This document shows, piece after piece, positions 1 through 7,870 of a stretch of DNA of 18,228 nt. The notes beneath the pieces were generated by a model. The model was not told the DNA's origin and made no database searches. It saw nothing but the letters and a program-made list of their open reading frames with translations. The translations under genes and the position numbers were made by a program. Within the stretch, counting starts at the first letter, position 1. Each line of letters opens with the position of its first letter. The stretch comes from Hirudo medicinalis. Lineage: Eukaryota; Annelida; Clitellata; Hirudinida; Hirudinidae. The stretch is taken from the NCBI GenBank assembly GCA_011800805.1, contig MPNW01001435.1, positions 9,270-27,497 of the forward strand, written 5' to 3'.

Positions 1-68
1 AATAATTGACGTCGTCGATGGATCGCGTAGCGTGAATAATATAATATTAATAATACATTATTAATTGT

Positions 69-109
69 CATTATTATTATTATTATTAATTATTATTATT
101 ATTATTATT

Positions 110-141
<32 letters not shown>

Positions 142-142
142 T
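69..142. repeat. ATT/ATC microsatellite
   Basis: An ATT run (with one interruption) turns into an uninterrupted ATC run, in the upstream intron of TCF copy 1. Confidence 0.9.
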
Positions 143-324
143 ACCGCCATCATCACCGCCGTCATCAATCTGTTAATGTTTTAATTGCACGGACAATCGG
201 TACGAATTGCAAATCAACCAAGCGCATCGGCTATTAAGCTCAATAAGCATCCATTGAATGGAAAGCCATTCGACATGATCACCTGTAACCTGATCACCTG
301 ACATTTTTCCCTCGCCTCCGACAG

Positions 325-395
325 TGGCACTCGCTGGATCGCACCGAGCAGACCAAGTACTACGACATGGCCAGGAGGGAGAAGGAGTTGCACAG
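325..395 (+). CDS. TCF: TCF copy 1, middle HMG-box exon
   Basis: The exon starts directly after a pyrimidine-rich acceptor (cctccgacag) and stops at CACAG/gtattt. It is 71 nt, exactly the length of the matching exon of copy 2 (8221-8291), and it starts in phase 0 with Trp as there. The peptide matches helix 2 and the start of helix 3 of the TCF HMG box; it differs from copy 2 at four of 23 residues (H/N, L/M, T/S, T/M). Confidence 0.92.
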
Positions 396-499
396 GTATT
401 TATTCGCTTCTTTGTTTTTTTTTCGTTCTTTGTTGTACGCTGTTGCGTGCTGTTGTTGTACGTTGTTGTGCGCTGTTGCGTGCTGTTGTTGTACGTTGT

Positions 500-545
<46 letters not shown>

Positions 546-1601
546 GTTAATTTATAATGCGCCATTTGCATAGCGTCAGAGGCGCCTTACGTTGTTGTGC
601 GCTGTTTGTTGTATGTTGTTGTGTGCTGCGTGTTGTTGTACGTTGTTGTAGGTTGTTGTGTGCTGTTGTACGTTGTTGTAGGTTGTTGTGCTGTTGTACG
701 TTGTTGTGTGCTGTTGTGTTTTTTTTCCTCTTCTTCTTCTGCTCTCAATTTCTCAATCCTTGTTTGTCGTTTCTTTGTTAGCGCGATGATGTAGCGAATG
801 TGATTCTTCATTGTGATAGTCACGATCATCATCATCATCATCATTACCTTACCATTATCACCATCACATCATCACCATGTAATCATTACCATCATCGTCA
901 TCGTCATCGTCGTCGTCGTCGTCATAAACAACAATAACTCAATTATCATCCGCCTGGTTGGATGTTCTTTGGAATGTTCCTCAGACATTTCATAAACAAG
1001 TGAATGCACTTCCGATGTCATCATCACTACTATTGTTGTTGATGCTGTTGCTGAGCTTGTCGTCGTCGTTGTCGTCGTTGTCGTCGTCGTTGTCGTTGTC
1101 GTCGTTGTCGTCGTCGTCGTTGATAGTAGGCAAGGCTAACAAATTCTAGGAAAAATTGGCCATGTCGCTGGCAAAAGCCAACTCACTGGCGGCAACCTTC
1201 GGCAACCGTCGGTGTCCCTGACCCTAACTCTACCCACAACCCTAACCCCTTGAGAACCATGGAGGACTGCCAAAATTTGTGAGGTGGCTTTTGCCCCTGA
1301 TAGCTCCCTGTACCAATTCAAGAACAACTACCGATTCGGGCAAAATCTTTTCATTCACCAGAGCTTTATAAATGGAATCTCATTATCATATTTTGTTTAA
1401 CATGCACATAAATTATTCAAATCAAGTGCTGCCCTCGACAGGCAACTCTATCCCTCGTGGACGGCCAGGGACAACTACGCCATCCATGCCAGGAAGAAGA
1501 GGAGGAAGGAGATGATGAGAGACGATGATAAGGGTGGAGATGGTGAAGATAGGAATGGTGACTGCCTCACTGTTCTTGCCTTTTGAATTCTATGTTATTC
1601 G

Positions 1602-1632
<31 letters not shown>

Positions 1633-1721
1633 TTATTATTATTCATTATTATTACTATTATTCATTATTATTATTATTGATATTATTATTATTATTATTA
1701 TTATCATTATTATTATTATTA

Positions 1722-1771
<50 letters not shown>

Positions 1772-1772
1772 T

Positions 1773-1804
<32 letters not shown>

Positions 1805-3686
1805 CTTATGTTTATTCATTTTCGACATTAACTCTCTACAATCAACAAGGAAGTTTGGCTGATTCATTTAAAATGTATTTTGCAAAATATCACTTAAATT
1901 AAACTCCATTGTAAGGAAATGAACGTCAGGTGACAACATTTATATTGCATTATTTAAAAAAAGGTTTCATTTTGGATTTAGTAACTTCATCCGGATTTAA
2001 TGCCCGCGAAAGTCTGATGCATTTATGTGGCGCGAAGCTTCTCGGTGAGCGATAAAATGCTTGAAACGGAAATGAAAAAAATTCCGACAGAAGTTAAGCT
2101 TTACTGAATGAAATAAATTGTGTATTTCAACGAAAATAAAGAGATTTTGTAAGAATTTTGATTCTTTTTCTTTTAGTTATTTAAAAAAAAAATTTATTTT
2201 TTTTTTTATTTAAATAAATGTTTAATTCCCCGAAATAACGACATTAGAAATTTAGAAATGTCGGAAAAATTCCCAAAAAATCGGAGCCATAAATTCATTT
2301 TTTGAGCAAACAATGAATGAACGCATGAATGATTTCAAAAACGACCGAGGTTCCTAGTGGGAATGGAGTAGGACTCCCCGATGGGTTTATTTTTGGCTAT
2401 GGGGGTTGGGGGTTGGGGGGTTGGGGGATTGGGGGGCAGGGTCTTAGGACTCTTGGTGGGGTTTGTTTTTGATTTTTTTTTAGATGAGGCGAGTCTATCA
2501 CATCTTCTCATTCACTCACATATTGTTCATTCATTCGATGTTTGTCAAACTTTTACGATTAAACCTGCTTTGTTATTTCAATTTGATCCAAGATGATGGT
2601 GATGATGATGATGATGATGACGACGGCGGCAACGATGACAATGACGGCGATCATATTATAAATCTCTGACTTAGCTAATTGTGGACGGCACTCGTATTTC
2701 ATTGGAGCAATTAAAACTGAGTTGATTTATACGAGGTCAACAAGGATTACAAGGAGTTCATTTCTGTGCCATTATTTCATCAATCAATCGAAATCATCAT
2801 CATCATCATCATCATCAGCAGCAGCAGATTCATCATCATCATCATCATCAACGTCGTCGTCGTCACCATCAACAGCCTCTTGAAAAGCCACTGAACCCGG
2901 AAAAACCATCTCTCGATCTCAGGTATCGCATATAAATAACTGGATTTATCCACGGAACGGCTTTCGTTTTGACGGAAATTCTCCAGTTTCGGTATCAATT
3001 TCATCTCCTTTGCATTTTAACGTCCCCTTTGCCATGCAGGGCACACGCCATGCCCATAAGGGGCGGGTTTAAATCGATGTACCCTCAGCGAAGATACGCA
3101 TAAATTCGAATGGAGGGGATTTTCAATGATTAAATCCATTTAAATGAATTTTTAATCAAATTGATTTAATATTTGAGAGGTTCAAACTGGAATCGCCCTC
3201 GCCCTGAAGATGATCGAATTTGTGACAATGTCACATTCAATTTTAAGATATTTTCAATAAATTGATGAAAAATAACAAATAATTAAACGGAAAAGCGACG
3301 CAAATATTTCGTAAAGCAAGACCATAATTAGATTAATTATATTCATTCTGTGTAATTAATTCAGAATACATTTGCATAGTTAATGAGGGAGTTCTGAAAA
3401 GGATGCTCCATCTTTGTTTGCAACCTTTCAAAAGGAGTCGAAAAATAAATATTTCCTGAAGTTGTCTAATACATTTAATAATAATAATAATAATAGTAAT
3501 AATAATAATAATAATAATGATAATAATAATAATAATAATAATAAATAATGATAATAATGATAATGATGATGATGATGATGATGATGACGACGACGACGAT
3601 GATGATGATGATGATGGATGGATGGATGAGTAGAGAGATGTTTAGAGGATGGATNGTTATTATTATTATTATTATTATTATTGCTA

Positions 3687-3740
<54 letters not shown>

Positions 3741-4441
3741 TTTTTTACAATCACTACCATTGATGATGCAGACGTAAGAAGAGATGCATCCGATTCATGC
3801 ACGACAACAACTCGGACCCTTTCGAGGAGAACGAGGACGAAAATTCTTCTACCTCGACCCGCCTCAACGTCCCCAGGGGCAACAACTCGAACCCCTCGGC
3901 AGCCGATTCCACTACGGAAATATTCAGCCCCACCCCGTCCAACAATACGGACGACTCTCGCAATCGCTGTAAAGTCGCCCAGCCGATGGACGACGGCGTC
4001 CAGCAAGTCCATCCTGCCAACTTTCTCCCGCACAAGCAGGCCTACACGTCCGCGGGCACTCATGCCCAACTTAATTTGAATGGCCTCCAATCACATTTTT
4101 CCACTTCTTCTTCTGCTGGCTCCTCCAAAACGAGCACGGCCCTACCGACCCTCACGACGATGTCGAGTCAGGAATATCTGCCCCGCTCTACGCCAAATCT
4201 CGTCCCCGGTCGAGAAATGCCGCCTTTCTTCGCGTCGACGTCCAATAATCAAAGTGCTGGCAGATGCTCGCATTACTGCCAGCAGTCCGTGGCCTGCCAC
4301 GACGGCCGATCGCAGATGAGCGCCACCGTCTCTTTTCCAGACATGCCCAGTCCGGACGTCGCGAGCTTCTCGGTCGACGATAGCATCGGCAAGGTCAAAA
4401 TTCAGGAAGGTCATCTGCAGCAAGCCGCCACGATATTTTGA
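325..4441 (+). CDS. TCF: TCF/LEF transcription factor, copy 1 (5'-partial; exons 325-395, 1442-1557, 3772-4441)
   Basis: Nuclear DNA-binding effector of Wnt/beta-catenin signalling. Three coding exons are visible. The first gives the middle of the HMG box ([18 protein letters not shown], then EKELH). The second gives its end and the basic tail (QLYPSWTARDNYAIHARKK, then RRKE). The third begins RRKKRCIRF, the second half of the C-clamp, followed by about 210 residues rich in Ser, Pro, Asn and Thr, ending at a TGA. Intron phases (2, 1, 2) equal those of copy 2. The first HMG exon (KKPLNAFM...) is upstream of the window. The exon for the first C-clamp half (CRARFG...WCKPC) is expected between 1558 and 3771 and I could not find it. 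A single N at 3655 may hide an assembly gap. Without that exon the last junction would not keep frame (a phase-1 donor would meet a phase-2 acceptor), so either the exon is lost from the assembly or the gene is damaged. Identification as TCF/LEF is certain; intactness is not. Confidence 0.88.
437..720. repeat. GTTGTTGTACG-type minisatellite with AAT insert
   Basis: Imperfect units of 10-12 bp (cgttgttgtac, cgttgttgtgcg, tgctgttg) fill 437-500 and 589-718. An AAT run (502-545) and a short dispersed-repeat fragment separate the two halves. It is in a copy 1 intron. Confidence 0.75.
826..931. repeat. ATC/GTC microsatellite
   Basis: ATC runs at 826-846 and interrupted ATC/GTC runs at 876-931, in a copy 1 intron. 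Confidence 0.8.
1034..1123. repeat. GTT/GTC microsatellite
   Basis: Mixed GTTGTC and GTCGTC units, in a copy 1 intron. Confidence 0.8.
1442..1557 (+). CDS. TCF: TCF copy 1, HMG-box end and basic tail exon
   Basis: The acceptor is ccctcgacag. The exon encodes QLYPSWTARDNYAIHA followed by RKKRRKE, the end of helix 3 and the basic tail that bends DNA and acts as a nuclear localisation signal. The 3' end is uncertain: phase-1 donors occur at 1557 (AATG/gtgact) and 1542 (GATG/gtgaag). The 1557 choice adds an acidic, Gly-rich stretch (DDDKGGDGEDRN). Copy 2 has a shorter linker, without the IHA insertion. Confidence 0.88.
1600..1805. repeat. Long ATT microsatellite
   Basis: About 200 bp of ATT with scattered ATC and CATT interruptions, in the intron of copy 1 that should hold the missing C-clamp exon. 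Confidence 0.92.
2401..2446 (+). other. G-run tract with G-quadruplex potential
   Basis: At least five runs of five or six G are separated by TT or ATT on the sense strand within the copy 1 intron, a textbook quadruplex pattern. It would also form in the pre-mRNA. Confidence 0.65.
2594..2870. repeat. GAT and ATC/CAG microsatellites
   Basis: A GAT run (2594-2620) and, further on, ATC and GTC runs (2790-2870) with a short CAG stretch, in a copy 1 intron. The sequence between them is unique. Confidence 0.75.
3477..3735. repeat. Compound AAT/GAT/ATT array with an N
   Basis: AAT (3477-3547), GAT/GAC (3554-3626), GGAT, one N at 3655, then ATT (3657-3735). The AAT and ATT arms are inverted relative to each other and could fold. 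The N sits exactly where the array changes type, so the assembly may be collapsed here. Confidence 0.85.
3772..4441 (+). CDS. TCF: TCF copy 1, last coding exon (C-clamp second half and C-terminal tail)
   Basis: The acceptor is gatgatgcag, after a pyrimidine-rich stretch; entry phase 2 completes an AGA codon, so the exon reads (R)RKKRCIRF. RKKRC is the conserved Lys/Arg-rich end of the C-clamp with its fourth Cys. The rest is a tail of about 210 residues: an acidic patch (DPFEENEDE), then Ser/Thr/Asn/Pro-rich sequence, with a few Cys and His near residues 155-175 of the exon, ending LQQAATIF. The tail shows no domain I recognise and does not align by eye with the tail of copy 2. Codon third positions favour C and G, unlike the surrounding A/T-rich DNA, which supports real coding. 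Confidence 0.92.
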
Positions 4442-6890
4442 ATTTGTTTTCATTTACAATATCCCTTTTAATTGTTGGTTTTACGAACCTTGAATCTGCC
4501 GTTACTGCTCGATGCACGTCGAATCAAATCGGATTGGCCGTCGTTTGCGATCGTCGAGCGTGTCGTTGCCGCATCCAACGCGAGCGACTGCTCCATCTTG
4601 TGGAAAATATTATCGTTGCTACCCAATTGAAGGAGTTCCAGTTCAGGTCCGCCTTTTCCTCGGTGTGGTGTCAGAAGTGGAAGGGGCTGGAAATTGAATC
4701 CACAAAGACGGTCGTTATCCTGTCAAAGCATCCCATTTTGAATTATCTGCCGGTTCGTTGGTCGACGTTCGGATCCGGCGTGCGACTTTCCTCGTTGCAT
4801 TTTTCCACCTGGAAGCTATTTTTCCATGCATTGTCGTACGCCTCGTTTGTCTCTCGACTCCACGAGCAGTCTTTCCACTTCATAATTTCAGTATTAAGAC
4901 GCCTATTCGATCAATCTCTCATCAGTTCACCCTAGAAATGATCCCAGAATTAACTCGTGTTCGCAAGATTTCCAATGTATTTTTCCATCATCTTCATCAC
5001 TCTTCCAGGTAACCAGTAGCACACGAATGACTTTTTTTGGAAGGTCGTCAATAACTTCGTCGCTTTCTTCTCGTGGTAAAGTATTTTCTGGACGATGCAA
5101 TCGTAGTATTACTCACTTGTTGACCTATGCACTTAATACACATTTGCCTTACAAGGTGTCACCAGTTCGCATGTGCCGTCTGTTATTTTCAACTCTTCCT
5201 TACGTTTGATATTGCAGGGGGGGCATGGTCTGTTGGCATTTCTTCCTTCTGTTGTGCTATGCCATCAACGTGACGCTTCAAATGCAGTTTTCCTCTTCAC
5301 TACTACACTTAAAAAAGAGCTTGAAGTCGATCTTTCACTAGAGGAACTTTTGTCTCTTTCGTATTTTCTCCCAAGTTGTCACTCGAGAGTAAATCAAACT
5401 CGTACAAATCACAACCGCTTTAAAGGTTTTAATTAAACATTTTTTAGAACCTCACGTTGAGAACTGAGCATTAGTGTCACAGTGTTGTCAAACTCCTCAA
5501 AGGTTTTAAAATATGTCTGAGTGCAAGCAACAACGGATTTGAGTATTTTTTTTTGAAAAGCGTGTTTATTTACCAAATTTCTAACAACAATCTATGCAAC
5601 TTGGCTGCTGTGTTCGGGACGAAGGTGACGTGGATTGTCATAATCAAATCTTACTTCATCTTTTGAACTTAACCCTACTATCCATTGTCCGCGTCGGTCT
5701 GCCGGTTCTCGTATCGAGCGTCTGCTTGTTTACAAGAATTGTCCCCTTCCGCTGCTCTAGCGATCGCAACGAAATCTTTCACTTAGCGAGTTGTTTGAAT
5801 TTTCATTCCAAATTGTTCGAGTGATTTGAGGAAAAAAATGGAGACGAGAGTTTATTAAAGAAGGAAAAAATCGATAAAACATTTTCTCAAATTGCGAACG
5901 TAAACAAAGTCGAGCTTAGCCGCCAAAAATTGAATTGAATTCAATTCCTTCTGGAAAACTTTCTGCTTCTGGGCGGTCGTCCTGATGGAATATAAATTAT
6001 AAATTATAAATTATCATTAAGAATATTTTTTATTTCCACTCACATTCAAACGCTTGGTTTCTTGAACGCTTGTGCGACACAGGGTCTGCCTAAGTGCCGA
6101 TGTTTTGATAACTATTCAAGTTTTTCTCCTTTTGTAAATGACTTGTAAATCTTACCGCCGCCGACTGAAATGAAATGCTTATTTTATATTTTCTTGTCCA
6201 GTTTTTTGTACACAGAATGCAGACTTGGATCGAGATCGTCCAGTATTCGCGAGACTTTTTTTTGTGCGTTGTTTTGGCAGAGGGTGGTTGATGATGTCGA
6301 CTACTGTTGGACAATTTCGAGCGTTTTTTTGACTAATATTCTACTAATAAACAGTGTACACCCACAAGCCCAGCCTTGTTTTCGATGAATTTGAAATAAA
6401 ATGATAATAATAATTATGCAACTTAATTGAATGGAGGACTTCAAGATACCTTGAAATGCGAAACCGAGAGGGAGCAGATCAACTAAATTCGAGATAATAC
6501 TTTTGAAGGGTCGGGTAATGTTTCCACAGCACCCCTCCACCCTCCAACCCGACCCCCCCTCCTCAAAAACAGTTGAAACGACGTGCCCGCTTCCTAGATG
6601 AGATAGTAATGGGGTTGGCCTGATGATGGCCTGATCGTAATTGTGCATGATAGGTCATTAATAATTAAGCATATTTTAACATATCAGTTACCGATGACTT
6701 GCCAAGAAATATTCTTTCAAATGAAAGAAAAATATTCCAATGGCTCGAAATAGTTTCAACTTCAAAGCATTGGCGGCCCAAGAAAGACATTCTGTCAAAA
6801 GACCGACTTTGTGACTTTGAGGGTAAGCCGCTATTTTCTCACGGTATATCTCTCATGGGCTACACAAAAAAAATCACCCGTGAAAGGGGG
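4442..6890 (+). other. Probable 3' UTR of TCF copy 1 and intergenic DNA
   Basis: No exon could be supported here. A 165-codon frame opens right after the copy 1 stop (4438-4935, + strand), but it lacks a plausible start, domain or codon bias, so I read it as untranslated. AATAAA poly(A) signals occur at 6346-6351 and 6395-6400, which would give a 3' UTR of about 1.95 kb. A perfect 16-bp palindrome lies at 5932-5947. A C-clamp helper-site consensus (GCCGCCG) is at 6157-6163. N-terminal exons of copy 2 could be hidden here, but no convincing beta-catenin-binding motif was seen. Confidence 0.4.
6346..6400 (+). terminator. Candidate poly(A) signals of TCF copy 1 (AATAAA x2)
   Basis: Two AATAAA hexamers lie at 6346-6351 and 6395-6400, downstream of the copy 1 stop and upstream of the copy 2 promoter. 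In A/T-rich DNA these can occur by chance, so the assignment rests mostly on position. Confidence 0.3.
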
Positions 6891-6967
6891 TATATAAGGA
6901 AGTTTTACAGCCAAGAGGGTGATTTGTGTTTTTTTGTCCGGGTTGGGGGCGCTGGAGAAGCGCGGAC
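6891..6967 (+). promoter_or_regulatory. TATA box and non-coding first exon candidate of TCF copy 2
   Basis: TATATAAG at 6891-6898 sits after a G-run (tgaaaggggg), as in many metazoan core promoters. About 30 bp downstream, near 6920, transcription would start. A strong splice donor follows at 6968 (GCGGAC/gtgagt) and an acceptor at 7056 (acattgtctag), giving an 89-nt intron of the size usual for copy 2. No ATG lies in the proposed first exon; the first one after the acceptor is at 7065. The TATA match is seen directly; the start site is inferred. Confidence 0.45.
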
Positions 6968-7056
6968 GTGAGTCACAGAATGTCAGCTCAGTAAGACCTG
7001 GAAGCATTTGCACGTTTCAAGATTCATTATTGACTGAGCTAAACAACATTGTCTAG

Positions 7057-7228
7057 GTCAAGAGATGTCTGGAACTCTTTCGCCGGCCGTCAGCAAACGT
7101 CTGACTTGGGATCGGAAAGTGGAACTGGATTTCCCAGAAGTTTCTACCAGTCAGCGGTGGCGACAGGAACCAGTGATTGTCCACGTTTCAGCGATGAAAA
7201 TTCGTCTGCATCTTCTCATTCGTATGAT
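7057..7228 (+). CDS. Candidate 5' exon of TCF copy 2 (frame unresolved)
   Basis: The stretch follows an acceptor-like ctag and has protein-like sequence in two frames. From the ATG at 7065 it reads MSGTLSPAVSKRLTWDRK and on to MILG before a stop. The other frame reads WNSFAGRQQTSDLGSESG and is Ser/Gly-rich, like TCF linkers. Possible donors are at 7218-7228. I could not find a donor that joins it in phase to the next candidate exon (7338-7384). It is placed in the gene because it lies between the TATA box and the HMG exons. It could also be 5' UTR. Confidence 0.3.
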
Positions 7229-7337
7229 TTTAGGTTGACCTTTTGTTGTAAATATTTTCCTTTATTGTTGCGCGTTATCGATTTACACGATTTTACAGGG
7301 CGACAAATTCTGCTTTTTTACTTCTGCTAACTTTTAG

Positions 7338-7611
7338 TTGGAACTCCGCTGCGCTTTGGGATTCGTCTGGAGCTCAGACTCTAGGTGTTGTAGAAAGTAG
7401 TGAACTTTGCGGGTGGCATTTTTTTTCGAAACGTAGAGTCTCTCGTAGAGTTTTTGTTTTTGACGTCTTTCGACCCCAGGACAAATATTGCGGGCGTACT
7501 GAGGGACTGGTTTTAAGTCCAGACTTGAGCTTTATCCCCCCTCTAATCTACCGTTTGGTTTCATTTGTAGGAATCAGTGCCATTCCTCCAAACCCGCGGT
7601 CTTGGGCGATC
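7338..7611 (+). CDS. Candidate small exons of TCF copy 2 (7338-7384, 7480-7509, 7571-7611)
   Basis: Three short exons can be chained with matching phases. 7338-7384 runs from acceptor acttttag to donor CTAG/gtgttg and ends in phase 2. 7480-7509 runs from acceptor cgaccccag to CTG/gtttta, phase 2 to 2. 7571-7611 runs from acceptor catttgtag to GATC/gtaaca, phase 2 to 1. Read through, they give ...WSSDSRTNIAGVLRDWNQC and then HSSKPAVLGD, and they join in phase to the HMG exon at 7671. No stop interrupts the chain. The donors are weak, so this is a hypothesis consistent with the sequence, not a proven structure. Confidence 0.3.
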
Positions 7612-7670
7612 GTAACAACGTCGGCCACTACGCCACGAACGCTTGCCCCCTTGATCTCAACCGTTTCCAG

Positions 7671-7870
7671 TCGCAACCTTTCTTGGGTCAGAGGTCGGAA
7701 TTTGTCGTCCCGTTGAGGCTAGTCCGTCACCGCCCTCATCAGTTGAAGTACCCCGCGTAAAGAAGCCACTGAATGCCTTCATGATTTTCATGAGGGAGAT
7801 GAGGCATCAGGTCGCAGACGAATGCGCATTTAGGGAATCGGCGGTCATCAATCAATTCTTGGGCAGGAAG
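7671..7870 (+). CDS. TCF: TCF copy 2, first HMG-box exon
   Basis: The acceptor is ccgtttccag and the donor GGAAG/gtaatg. The exon reads a Ser/Pro linker ([14 protein letters not shown]) and then [17 protein letters not shown] and [17 protein letters not shown], which is HMG helix 1 and the start of helix 2. The intron after GRK, before Trp, is at the position known for vertebrate TCF/LEF genes. The upstream frame at 7571-7670 is out of register by one base, so either the intron 7612-7670 or a one-base deletion near 7711 must separate them. Confidence 0.92.

Larger units (their letters stand above)
1558..3771 (+). other. Intron(s) of TCF copy 1, with missing C-clamp exon
   Basis: This stretch of 2.2 kb separates two exons that should have another exon of about 75-80 nt between them. 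It holds a long ATT microsatellite (1600-1805), a guanine-run tract (2401-2446), ATC/GAT arrays (2594-2620, 2790-2870), a unique A/T-rich segment with four TAATTA motifs (3280-3358) and a compound AAT/GAT/ATT array with one N (3477-3735). I searched by eye for a TGC-AGR-GCN-MGN-TTY-GG or TGG-TGY-AAR-NNN-TGY signature and saw none. The string CRA encoded at 3037 (tgcagggca) is not followed by C-clamp sequence. Confidence 0.6.

Noticed and set aside
1583..1867. Long Ile, Tyr, Leu or Asn runs in several frames
   Set aside because: Translation of an ATT microsatellite, not a gene.
3037..3080. tgcagggca read as CRA, a possible start of the missing C-clamp exon
   Set aside because: The following codons give HAMPIRGG, with no FG, WC or second and third Cys.
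4438..4935. 165-codon frame directly after the stop of TCF copy 1
   Set aside because: No domain, no good start and no codon bias; it fits 3' UTR better.
5594..5824. Peptide VRDEGDVD near a Met, reminiscent of the FKDEGE core of the TCF beta-catenin-binding domain
   Set aside because: The preceding DELISF residues are absent, the rest of the frame is Leu-rich and unlike a TCF, and no suitable donor was found. Likely chance.
6301..6648. 115-codon minus-strand frame
   Set aside because: Contains an Ile run from an A/T-rich tract, overlaps poly(A)-signal candidates and shows no recognisable feature.
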